Source of the DNA: CFX2 sp014338005 | GTDB lineage: Bacteria > Chloroflexota > Anaerolineae > Aggregatilineales > Phototrophicaceae | Reading direction: 5' to 3' | Assembly: GCA_030263555.1 (NCBI GenBank) | Contig: SZPE01000001.1 | Location: 1-64,000 of the forward strand | Length of the DNA: 64,000 nucleotides | Shown here: in pieces, positions 54,311 to 61,275 of the stretch | Position numbering within the stretch: position 1 is the stretch's first letter | Layout: every line of letters begins with the position of its first letter | Notes under the pieces: generated by a model | What the model was told of the DNA's origin: nothing | Database searches by the model: none | What the model saw: the letters and a program-made list of their open reading frames with translations, nothing else | Program-made: the position numbers and the translations under genes

Positions 54311-54742
54311 GGTATTCGTTGATACCAATATTCTGCTGCGCGCCCTGCTCACCGGGATGGATTTGCACATTGAAGCAGACACCACCCTCAAAAATATGTG
54401 GCGAGAAGGCACTGAATTATGGATTAGCGGTCAGGTGATACGTGAATTTATTGTTCAGGCAACCCACCCCGAACATTTAAAGAACCACTGCCGATAGAAA
54501 AAGTGATCGAACATATCAACCTTATCACGCCGCTGTTTCAAATTGCCGACGAAACGGCGGCAGTGAGAGCCAAACTTTTAGAACTGCTTCGCGCTTACCC
54601 AACCACCGGCAAGCAAGTACATGATGCGAATATAGTCGCCACCATGTTGGCCTCAGGCATTGATAGATTGTTAACGCTCAATATAGAAGATATGAAACGT
54701 TTTGGCGATCAAATTACCGTCCACTCCCTTAGAACGGACTAA
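54300..54742 (+). pseudogene. Frameshifted PIN-domain toxin (VapC-like)
   Basis: The first part (from ATG 54300) encodes GDKVFVDTNILLRALLTG with the first catalytic Asp, then ISGQVIREFIVQATHPEH (catalytic Glu). It runs out of frame near 54476 and stops at 54497. The remainder, in another frame, continues to 54742 with GKQVHDANIVATMLASGIDR (third catalytic Asp) and LLTLNIEDMKRFG. One extra T in the ATTTAAAG run at 54475-54482 would restore a single ORF of about 147 codons. PIN domains are Mg-dependent ribonucleases. Either the gene has decayed or one base was missed in sequencing. Confidence 0.75.
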
Positions 54743-54758
54743 AGCAAGAGAAATAGTC

Positions 54759-55982
54759 CTAAGGCGCAGCGGTCGGGTTTTTCGCCCGGCCTTTCGCGCC
54801 TTTAACGCCCTTCAGCCCGCGCTGCGCCGCCACTTCCAGCAGGTTCGTCTGGTAGTTGTAGGTGCTGCGGCGCTTTTCGGCGTGCGCTTCCCTGGCGAGT
54901 TCCACCAGTTTATCCACCACCTGCTGCGGCGACAGACCATCCTCCTGCCACAGATAAAACGCCAGCGAGCCGGGCATGGTGTTTAGTTCGTTCACATAGA
55001 TGGCTTTCTCCTCCGGCCTGACCAGAAAATCAACCCGCGCCGTCCCCCGGCCATCCACCGCGCGGAAGGCGCGAATCGCCATCTGCCTGATCTGTTCGGC
55101 CAGCTCCGGCTCCAGCGGCGCGGGGATCAGGCGTTCGGCGCTTTTCATGCCTTCGCCGCCGCGCAGGTATTTTTCCTCGTAGGTCAAAAATTCTTCCCAC
55201 GAAACCGGCTGTTCCAGCACCGAAGCGCGCACGTCCGTCCCGCTCCCCATCACCGCGCAGTTGATCTCGACGCAGCCGGTGACGGCATTTTCGACCAGGA
55301 TCAGCCGGTCGAGGTTGGCGGCCACTTCGATATAAGCCCGCAGCATGGTTTCGTCGTTCGCCCGCCCGATGCCGATGCTTGACCCCAGCGTGGCCGGTTT
55401 GACGAACAGCGGGTACTGCGGCAGTTCGTGGACGATGTGGCCGATGACTTTATCCGGCGCTTCCTGCCATTCCGCCCGGCTGAACGAAACGCCCTCAACA
55501 ATCGGAATCCCCTGCTGGCTGAGGACAATTTTGGTCATAATTTTGTCGTTGGCGACCGCCGACGCCAGCACCCCGCAGCCCACATACGGCAGATCCGCCA
55601 GTTCAAACAGCCCTTGCAGCGTGCCGTCTTCCCCGTGCGAACCATGAACCGCCGGGAAAACCACGTCCAGCCGTTTCACGCGGCTGCGCTCAAAACGCCC
55701 GGAAGTCGGGTTGATAATCAGCCCGTGATGTTCCACGCTGGGCGAGATGACCGCGTTCATCACGCCCTTGTAGCTGGTGATTTCATCCTTGAAGTTTTTT
55801 AGCTCCAGCAGCGGCTCGCCGGTATACCACCGGCCATCCCGGTTGATATAAACCGGCACGACCTCGTACCGCTCCGGGTCGAAGGCGCGCATCACCTGAT
55901 GGCCGGTCACGACCGACACATCATGTTCGACGCTGCGCCCGCCGAAGATCACACCGACTGCTGTTTTGCGTTTCGCGCTCAT
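54759..55982 (-). CDS. ddl: D-alanine-D-alanine ligase
   Basis: The 407-residue ATP-grasp enzyme starts with VGVIFGGRSVEHDVSVVTG (about 9-27). It has VFPAVHGSHGEDGTLQGLFE (about 110-129), ATP-contacting VKPATLGSSIGIGRA and the C-terminal RVDFLVRPEEKAIYVNELNT for Mg and substrate. It joins two D-Ala for peptidoglycan. A basic C-terminal tail (about 375-407) goes beyond the family core and corresponds partly to the 108-bp repeat. In this gene the tail ends NPTAAP, whereas the orphaned left copy would end NPA. An ATG with AGGAGAG upstream is the start. Confidence 0.95.
   Translation of the reverse strand: MSAKRKTAVGVIFGGRSVEHDVSVVTGHQVMRAFDPERYEVVPVYINRDGRWYTGEPLLELKNFKDEITSYKGVMNAVISPSVEHHGLIINPTSGRFERSRVKRLDVVFPAVHGSHGEDGTLQGLFELADLPYVGCGVLASAVANDKIMTKIVLSQQGIPIVEGVSFSRAEWQEAPDKVIGHIVHELPQYPLFVKPATLGSSIGIGRANDETMLRAYIEVAANLDRLILVENAVTGCVEINCAVMGSGTDVRASVLEQPVSWEEFLTYEEKYLRGGEGMKSAERLIPAPLEPELAEQIRQMAIRAFRAVDGRGTARVDFLVRPEEKAIYVNELNTMPGSLAFYLWQEDGLSPQQVVDKLVELAREAHAEKRRSTYNYQTNLLEVAAQRGLKGVKGAKGRAKNPTAAP
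54774..54881. repeat. Right copy of the 108-bp direct repeat (inside the ddl 3' end)
   Basis: These bases match 53869-53976 at 106/108 positions and code for the last part of ddl. They and the left copy enclose the 797-bp TA islet (53977-54773). Confidence 0.9.
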
Positions 55983-56117
55983 GCGAGAAATTTCTCTCCT
56001 AAATGAAATGGCAGGGGCGCAGCGTGCTGCGTCCTTTTTAAGATAATATCGCAGCCCATCCCGTCGTCCACAGGCTGACGATAAACACGCGGACGGACAC
56101 CACCAGCAGCAACCTCA

Positions 56118-57050
56118 CTACCGCGCCCACTGCTGCAAAATGTAATCGTAAAAGGCGGTCGTGTCCACCGAGTCCAGCGCCGTGATGATGCGCCCGCCCG
56201 GCTGTACTTTCGTCCGCCCCTGGCTGATGCCGGTAGGAATGATGGCCGTTTCCCATTCGCGGGTGGTGTACAGGTCAGGCCGGCCCAGGTAAGCCGTCGT
56301 CAGCACATCCCAGAAGTAATAACCGCCCTGTTTCATCGCCAGCGCGTAACACAGGCTCGCCACCTCCGACACGAGATGCTGCCGCTGCCGCCCCAGCCGG
56401 TAAATGAACTCGCTCGTCACCGGCACGTGATTGGTGATGTCCAGTGGACATAACACCAGCGGAATATCCGTCTGCCAGATTTGAAAGGCCGCCGGTGGGT
56501 CCCAATACACGTTCCATTCCGCCGAGCCATCCTGCCCCGGTTCGGACAGTGGGTCAACGTTGCCCGGCACGTTCAGCGCCCCGCCCATCCAGACGATGCG
56601 TTTGATGTTCCGCTCGATCTCCGGCGCGATCTCCAGCGCGGCGGCCACCGTCGTCAGCGGCCCCGTCACCAGCAGCGTCACCGGCTCCGGCGCTTCGGTC
56701 AGCCGCCGCGCCATGAAGGTCTGCCCGGCCTCCGCCGTCAGCGGCGTTTCGATGGTCATCCGGTCATTCAACACCGGGAAATGGTCAATCACAAAGGTGG
56801 ACTGCCGCCACTCGCGCGGGAACGGGTTGAGGCCGCGCACGGTGCTTTCCGCCACCGGGATGTCCGACCTGTCCATCACATCCATCAGTTTGCGCGTCAC
56901 ACTCACTGCCGGCTGGATGTAACAGTCGGCGGGCGTCACCACCACGCCCAGCACGTCTACATGCTCCATCGCCAGCAGCAGCGCCAGCGACAGAAAATCG
57001 TCAATCCCGCCGTCATGATCCATCAAAACCAGATCTCTGTTTGCGGCCAT
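56118..57050 (-). CDS. Inosine-uridine preferring nucleoside hydrolase family
   Basis: The 310-residue product begins at ATG 57050 with GGGGAG upstream; an earlier in-frame ATG precedes a palindromic repeat. The calcium site motif DHDGGIDDFLSLALLLAMEH (about 10-29) is intact, as are VTPADCY, LVTGPLTTVAAALEIAP and VWMGGALNVPGNV. The family hydrolyses ribonucleosides (or related N-glycosides) to a base and a sugar. It is not adjacent to a purine operon. About 315 residues is normal, so the gene is full-length. Confidence 0.88.
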   Translation of the reverse strand: MAANRDLVLMDHDGGIDDFLSLALLLAMEHVDVLGVVVTPADCYIQPAVSVTRKLMDVMDRSDIPVAESTVRGLNPFPREWRQSTFVIDHFPVLNDRMTIETPLTAEAGQTFMARRLTEAPEPVTLLVTGPLTTVAAALEIAPEIERNIKRIVWMGGALNVPGNVDPLSEPGQDGSAEWNVYWDPPAAFQIWQTDIPLVLCPLDITNHVPVTSEFIYRLGRQRQHLVSEVASLCYALAMKQGGYYFWDVLTTAYLGRPDLYTTREWETAIIPTGISQGRTKVQPGGRIITALDSVDTTAFYDYILQQWAR

Positions 57051-57076
57051 GTTCTGCTCCCCTATCGTTTTCATCT

Positions 57077-57106
57077 GTAGGGGCGGGTTTATAAACCCGC
57101 CTCTAC
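57077..57106. repeat. 30-bp intergenic palindrome
   Basis: The half-site GTAGGGGCGGGTTTA faces TAAACCCGCCTCTAC with a single mismatched pair. It has the form of a common small intergenic palindrome and may act as an RNA hairpin between the MurF-like and nucleoside hydrolase genes. Confidence 0.6.
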
Positions 57107-57123
57107 TCATCCCTCATCACTTT

Positions 57124-58767
57124 TTAACTGGAATACGTATCCGGCAGGTCATTCAAAAACAGCACCGTATCGCCCGCCCGCAGTTCATTTTGATACCAGC
57201 TTACCGCCTCCGCAAGCGTGTCTACCACGTGCAAGCGTTCCGGCGGGAAGCCGGCGGCCAGCAGCCCGGTTTTCACCGGCCCGGTCTGCCCCGCGCCGAC
57301 CAGAATCACATCGGTCGCGTGGGCGGCAGCGATTTCGCCCAGTTTGCGGTTTTCGCTTTCCATCAGCGGCCCCAGTTCCACCATGCCCGGCGTAATCAGC
57401 AGCCGCCGCCCGCCCTGGTGCAGCGACAGCACCCGCAGCGCATAAGCCGCGCCGACCGGGTTGGCGCTGTAGGCGTCGTTGATGATGGTGATGCCCTCCG
57501 GCGTCATCTGCCGGACGAGGCGGCTTTCGGCGGGCTGCAGGCTGCGAACACGCCGCGCCACGTCGCGCAGCGGCATCCCTTCATAGACAGCCACCGCCGC
57601 CGCCAGCAGCAGATTGGTGACGTTATGCTCGCCCAGCAGCGGCGTCACAAACGGCTCGCGCTCGCCGGTCTGTGCGTCCGTCACCGTGAAACGCAGCCCG
57701 TCCAGCGTTTCTTCAATGTCCGACGCCACAAAACGCGGCCCGCCCGGCGGCACGTCCGCCGGGTTTACGGTTTTGCTCACGGCCAGCCGCGTCCCCGGAT
57801 AACCGCGTTCGTACATCTTACGCACGTAGGGGTTGTCCCAGTTGAACACCCCCACGCCGTCCGGCGGCAGCGCCTTGATGATCTCGTATTTGGCTCTGGC
57901 GACATTTTCCAGCGACCCAAACCGCTCCAGGTGCTGCGGGCCAACTTCCACCACGATGCTGATGGCCGGGTGCGTCAGGCGGCAGATGCTTTCAATTTCG
58001 CCCGGAATATATGCGCCCATCTCGCAAATGAAGTAGTCTACGCCGTAATCGCCGGCCAGATCGTTGTTGATAGCGAGGCACACGCCCATCAGCGTATTGT
58101 AACTTTTCGGCGTAGGGTACGCCTTCCAGCGCCCGTTGAGGATGTGCGCTAGGTAGGTTTTGGTGCTGGTTTTGCCATAGCTGCCGGTGATGCCGATCAC
58201 GGTCGGCTGTACCTCGTCCAGCACACGCGCCGCCCGGCGAACGAACTGCCGCCGGAAGGCCGCCTCGACCGGTGTCATCAGCAGGTTGCCGATCACCAGC
58301 CATACCGGCGCCAGCAGCCACAGCGCGAAGCCCGCAGCCAGCGCCGCCACCAGCCGCAGATCGGACACGTCCGGCAGGCGCGGGATAACCAGCAGCGCAA
58401 CCGCCGCCAGCGCCGCCGCGCTCACAAACGCCGCACCGAGCAGGCGTTTCGCCCGCGCCGTCGCTTTAAAGCCTTTTTTGACTTCGCCCTCATCCGGCGG
58501 CCAGACGGCGATCAGGCCGGTTATCACGCCGACCGCGCCCGGCACAAAACTTCCCGGCGCGTCGCTGATGAACAGCGCCAGCAGCAGGCCGACCAGCCAT
58601 GCCCCTGCCGGACGCGCCGGCAGCCAGCGGTCGCGCCGCGCCAGCGCCCAGCGCAGATAGCGCCCGCTTTTATATTCTTCGATCTGATAAAACCGCGCCT
58701 GCCGGTAGATGCGAATGATCGTCCCGGCCAGCCAGATCATCAAAATAACAGCTTGTGCAGCATCCAT
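57124..58767 (-). CDS. MurF-like Mur ligase with N-terminal membrane domain
   Basis: The 547-residue product starts with about 165 residues containing four to five hydrophobic helices. The Mur ligase core follows: P-loop IGITGSYGKTSTKTYLAHIL (about 191-210), ICEMGAYIPGEIESICRL, VVEVGPQHLERFGS and the C-terminal substrate domain with INDAYSANPVGAAYALRVL. MurF adds D-Ala-D-Ala to UDP-MurNAc-tripeptide, matching nearby ddl. The membrane domain is absent from ordinary MurF and may tether the step to the envelope. No SD needed decision: ATG 58767 is used, and the membrane segment begins at once. Confidence 0.8.
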   Translation of the reverse strand: MDAAQAVILMIWLAGTIIRIYRQARFYQIEEYKSGRYLRWALARRDRWLPARPAGAWLVGLLLALFISDAPGSFVPGAVGVITGLIAVWPPDEGEVKKGFKATARAKRLLGAAFVSAAALAAVALLVIPRLPDVSDLRLVAALAAGFALWLLAPVWLVIGNLLMTPVEAAFRRQFVRRAARVLDEVQPTVIGITGSYGKTSTKTYLAHILNGRWKAYPTPKSYNTLMGVCLAINNDLAGDYGVDYFICEMGAYIPGEIESICRLTHPAISIVVEVGPQHLERFGSLENVARAKYEIIKALPPDGVGVFNWDNPYVRKMYERGYPGTRLAVSKTVNPADVPPGGPRFVASDIEETLDGLRFTVTDAQTGEREPFVTPLLGEHNVTNLLLAAAVAVYEGMPLRDVARRVRSLQPAESRLVRQMTPEGITIINDAYSANPVGAAYALRVLSLHQGGRRLLITPGMVELGPLMESENRKLGEIAAAHATDVILVGAGQTGPVKTGLLAAGFPPERLHVVDTLAEAVSWYQNELRAGDTVLFLNDLPDTYSS

Positions 58768-58798
58768 CTAAACGCTTTTTGCCTTTTCCCGCTGACGA

Positions 58799-59644
58799 TT
58801 ATTGCCTGAAAAAATGATCCATCACCCGCGCCGTATCCGCCGCGCGTTCCAGATAGCTGTAATGCCCCGCGCCTTCCCACACTACCAATCCGGCGTCGGG
58901 AATCGTCCGTTCCAGCAGCCGGCCTTGTTCCAGCGGCGTATCCGCATCCCGGTCGCCCCAGAACAGCAGCGTCGAAACCTTCACCCGCGCAGCATATGGC
59001 AGCAAATCTTCATTCACGACCTTAACGAACGTTTCGCGCATCACGCCCGCAGCGGCTTTATAATCCGCCGAACCGTAGCGGCTGCCATACCAGCCGCGAA
59101 GCCGCTCCGCCTGCGCCTGCAAGCCGGCCCCGCGCAGGGCGTTGAGCGCCGCTCTGTAGACCTTCAGCCGCAAACTGCCTGTTGTGGATGGTTTTGGACG
59201 CACGCCTGCGCTGTCCGCCAGCACCATTTTGACGAGCCGTTCGGGATGTTCTGCGCCCAGAATCAGCCCCAGCCGCCCGCCGAACGAATGGCCGAACAGG
59301 TGAACGCGCTCCAGCCCGTTTGCTTCCAGAAGCGCCAGCACCCAGGCTGCGTAATCAAACACCGACCACGCTTCCGGCGGCGGCGGCGTCTGTCCAAAGC
59401 CCGGTAAATCCGGCACGTAACAGCGGTAGCCCAACGGCGCGAGCCGCTCCACCAGCGGCCACATCAGGCCGCTGTGCGCGCCCCAGCCGTGTAACAGCAC
59501 CACCGGCGGCCCTTCGCCGTGTACAATCTGCGCGGTGCTGATCCCCTTCACGTCAAGCGTAGTGATAGGAGGCTGATTCCCTCGCGTTTTCTGAAGTCCC
59601 TCTCCGTTTACGGGGAGGGATTTAGGGAGGGGTTCCTGTTTCAT
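58799..59644 (-). CDS. Alpha/beta hydrolase
   Basis: The 281-residue enzyme has the oxyanion region VVLLHGWGAH (about 48-57), the nucleophile elbow LFGHSFGGRL (Ser120), a catalytic Asp in FWGDRDADTPLEQG and the His in WEGAGHYSYLERA. This is a complete Ser-Asp-His triad. The substrate is unknown. The first about 26 residues (KQEPLPKSLPVNGEGLQ) are encoded by an intergenic-type palindromic repeat, so the real start could be downstream. The start overlaps the MurA-like gene's stop by ATGA. Confidence 0.8.
   Translation of the reverse strand: MKQEPLPKSLPVNGEGLQKTRGNQPPITTLDVKGISTAQIVHGEGPPVVLLHGWGAHSGLMWPLVERLAPLGYRCYVPDLPGFGQTPPPPEAWSVFDYAAWVLALLEANGLERVHLFGHSFGGRLGLILGAEHPERLVKMVLADSAGVRPKPSTTGSLRLKVYRAALNALRGAGLQAQAERLRGWYGSRYGSADYKAAAGVMRETFVKVVNEDLLPYAARVKVSTLLFWGDRDADTPLEQGRLLERTIPDAGLVVWEGAGHYSYLERAADTARVMDHFFRQ
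59596..59634. repeat. Palindromic repeat within the N-terminus of the hydrolase gene
   Basis: The core is CCCTCTCCG-TTTA-CGGGGAGGG, followed by TTTAGGGAGGGG. This is the form of a dispersed intergenic palindrome, yet it is in frame and encodes about the first 20 residues of the hydrolase. Confidence 0.6.
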
Positions 59645-60903
59645 ACCGCCGTAATTCGCGCGCCCAACGCCTGCAATTTCCCGAACACGCCGGCAAACGT
59701 GCGCTCGATCACCTCGGCATTGTCTATCACCGATTCACCCTGGGCGACCAGCGCCGCCGCCAGCATCCCCAACCCGGCGCGCACATCCGGCGAATCCATA
59801 TAAATGCCGTACAGCGGCGATGGCCCCATCACAATCGCCCGGTGCGGGTCGCACAGGACGATCTGCGCGCCCATCGCTTTCAGCTTGTCCACGAACAGCA
59901 GCCGGTTGTTGAACAGTTTTTCATGCACCAGCGATGTGCCGCGCGACTGCGTGGCGATCACCGTCGCCATCGCCACCAGATCGGACGGGAAGGCCGGCCA
60001 GGGCGAGGTTTCCACCGACAGATCGGCGTCCTCCTCGCGCGGCGACAAGCTCAATCCTTCATGTTTCGGCACAAAAATCACGTCCTCGTCCATGTCCAGG
60101 TGAATGCCAAGCTGCCAGTAGGTTTTGGCAATCATCCGCATATCCGCCCGGCGGATACCGGCGATCTGCACGCGCCCGCCGCACATCGCGCCGATGGCCG
60201 CCGCGCTGGCCGCTTCGATATGATCCGGCCCGATGGTCACGTCCGCCCCATTCAGACTGGGCGGGCTGAGGACGCGCATCACGTTAGAGCCAATGCCCTC
60301 GATGTGCGCGCCCATCTCGCACAGCAGGTTCGCCAGCTCCTGAACGTGCGGCTCGCAGGCCGCGTTATGGATGATGGTTTCTTTACCCAGGCAGGCCGCC
60401 AGCATCAGCACAACCGCCGTCGCCGTCACGCTGGCCTGCGTCAGGATGATCTCTTTTTTCTCCCAGGGTGCGGCGCGCACTTCAACTGCCCCGCTGGTGG
60501 TTATCACCTCCTGTCCCAGGTCGCGCAGGGCTTCCAGGTGCGTCCGAATCCGGTTGAGCGGAAAATCAATCTCCACCCGCACCTGCTGCCGAAGCCGCAG
60601 CATCGGCGCCAGGTACAGCAGCCCGCTCACCAGCCCACCGGTATCCGCCGGGGTCATCGCGCGCCGGTTGATCTGTTCGGCCTGGATGCGAATGGTGTGC
60701 GCGTCGAGCCGGGCGATTTTCACGCCCAGCCGTTCGGCCAGCAGCAGCATCGTCCGCGTGTTGATAGTATCCGGCACGTTCCGCAGCGTGACCGCCTCAG
60801 GCGTCAGCAAAGCCGCCGTCAGCAGCGCCATCGCCGCGTTCGGGTTGCCGGATGGCCGGTAAATGCCGTTTAAGGGGGTTTTGCCCTCGACGCGAATCCG
60901 CAT
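59641..60903 (-). CDS. MurA/EPSP-synthase-like protein lacking MurA catalytic residues
   Basis: The 420-residue product has the two-domain inside-out barrel pattern of MurA: TPLNGIYRPSGNPNAAMALL, WPAFPSDLVAMATVIATQSRG (family 'PTD' position) and SPDVRAGLGMLAAALVAQGE (Arg397 region). Compared with E. coli MurA, Lys22 is Pro (SGNPNA against SGAKNA). Arg91 is Val, and the Cys115 loop (PGGCxIGxRP) is replaced by EIDFPLNR, with Asp113 near the Cys position. So the fold is kept but the usual chemistry is doubtful. It sits with ddl and a MurF-like ligase, which supports a wall-related role. Annotation as MurA would overstate the evidence. Confidence 0.7.
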   Translation of the reverse strand: MRIRVEGKTPLNGIYRPSGNPNAAMALLTAALLTPEAVTLRNVPDTINTRTMLLLAERLGVKIARLDAHTIRIQAEQINRRAMTPADTGGLVSGLLYLAPMLRLRQQVRVEIDFPLNRIRTHLEALRDLGQEVITTSGAVEVRAAPWEKKEIILTQASVTATAVVLMLAACLGKETIIHNAACEPHVQELANLLCEMGAHIEGIGSNVMRVLSPPSLNGADVTIGPDHIEAASAAAIGAMCGGRVQIAGIRRADMRMIAKTYWQLGIHLDMDEDVIFVPKHEGLSLSPREEDADLSVETSPWPAFPSDLVAMATVIATQSRGTSLVHEKLFNNRLLFVDKLKAMGAQIVLCDPHRAIVMGPSPLYGIYMDSPDVRAGLGMLAAALVAQGESVIDNAEVIERTFAGVFGKLQALGARITAV

Positions 60904-60972
60904 TCAAAATCTGCCTTCTGCTTTTTTAGCGTTGTCCGGCGCAGACATCTCTGCCTATGCCGGACGATGGGC

Positions 60973-60981
60973 ATTATACCA
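60973..60981 (-). promoter_or_regulatory. Extended -10 promoter of the MurA-like operon
   Basis: On the minus strand the bases read TGGTATAAT, 69 nt before the ATG at 60903. This is a perfect extended -10. Confidence 0.6.
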
Positions 60982-61053
60982 ATTCCAGACGGCCTTTGTC
61001 GCCTGTAGCATCTTGCACAAATTACCCCGCACGACATTGCGTTTCCTTGCACA

Positions 61054-61082
61054 TTGACAAGCCCCTTTGGGCGTGTCACAAT
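61054..61082 (+). promoter_or_regulatory. Promoter of the leader ORF and aminotransferase gene
   Basis: A perfect TTGACA (61054-61059), a 17-nt spacer and CACAAT (61077-61082) predict transcription starting near 61090. The transcript would cover the 27-codon ORF and then meet a terminator. Confidence 0.6.
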
Positions 61083-61110
61083 CACGCAATTCTAATTTCG
61101 GGGAAATGTC

Positions 61111-61194
61111 GTGGACAAGCTGAACCAGACCACCAACATCAATGATACCGCACCACCCGGCGGCGGGGGCTTGCCACATCCAGAAACCCTGTGA
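61111..61194 (+). CDS. 27-codon leader ORF (putative)
   Basis: The GTG at 61111 is preceded six bases upstream by GGGGA (61100-61104). It encodes 27 residues beginning VDKLNQTTNINDTA and ending in the Pro/Gly-rich PPGGGGLPHPETL. It lies between a good promoter and a terminator 10 nt after its stop. It has no visible family. It may be a leader peptide affecting read-through into the aminotransferase gene, a free micropeptide, or a chance ORF. Confidence 0.4.
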   Translation: MDKLNQTTNINDTAPPGGGGLPHPETL

Positions 61195-61203
61195 TGGAAG
61201 AAG

Positions 61204-61230
61204 CACCCCGCAAGGGGTGTTTTTATTTTT
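61204..61230 (+). terminator. Rho-independent terminator or attenuator before the aminotransferase gene
   Basis: CACCCC (61204-61209), a GCAA loop and GGGGTG (61214-61219) are followed by TTTTTATTTTT. It lies 46 nt before the start at 61276, between the promoter and the gene, so it could regulate read-through. Confidence 0.8.
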
Positions 61231-61275
61231 CGACGGGGCGCAGCGCGCCCATAAAACACATACTGGAGGTTGCCT

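Noticed and set aside
56038..56256. 72-residue ORF after the nucleoside hydrolase
   Set aside because: Overlaps the end of that gene in another frame, and has no motif or ribosome site.
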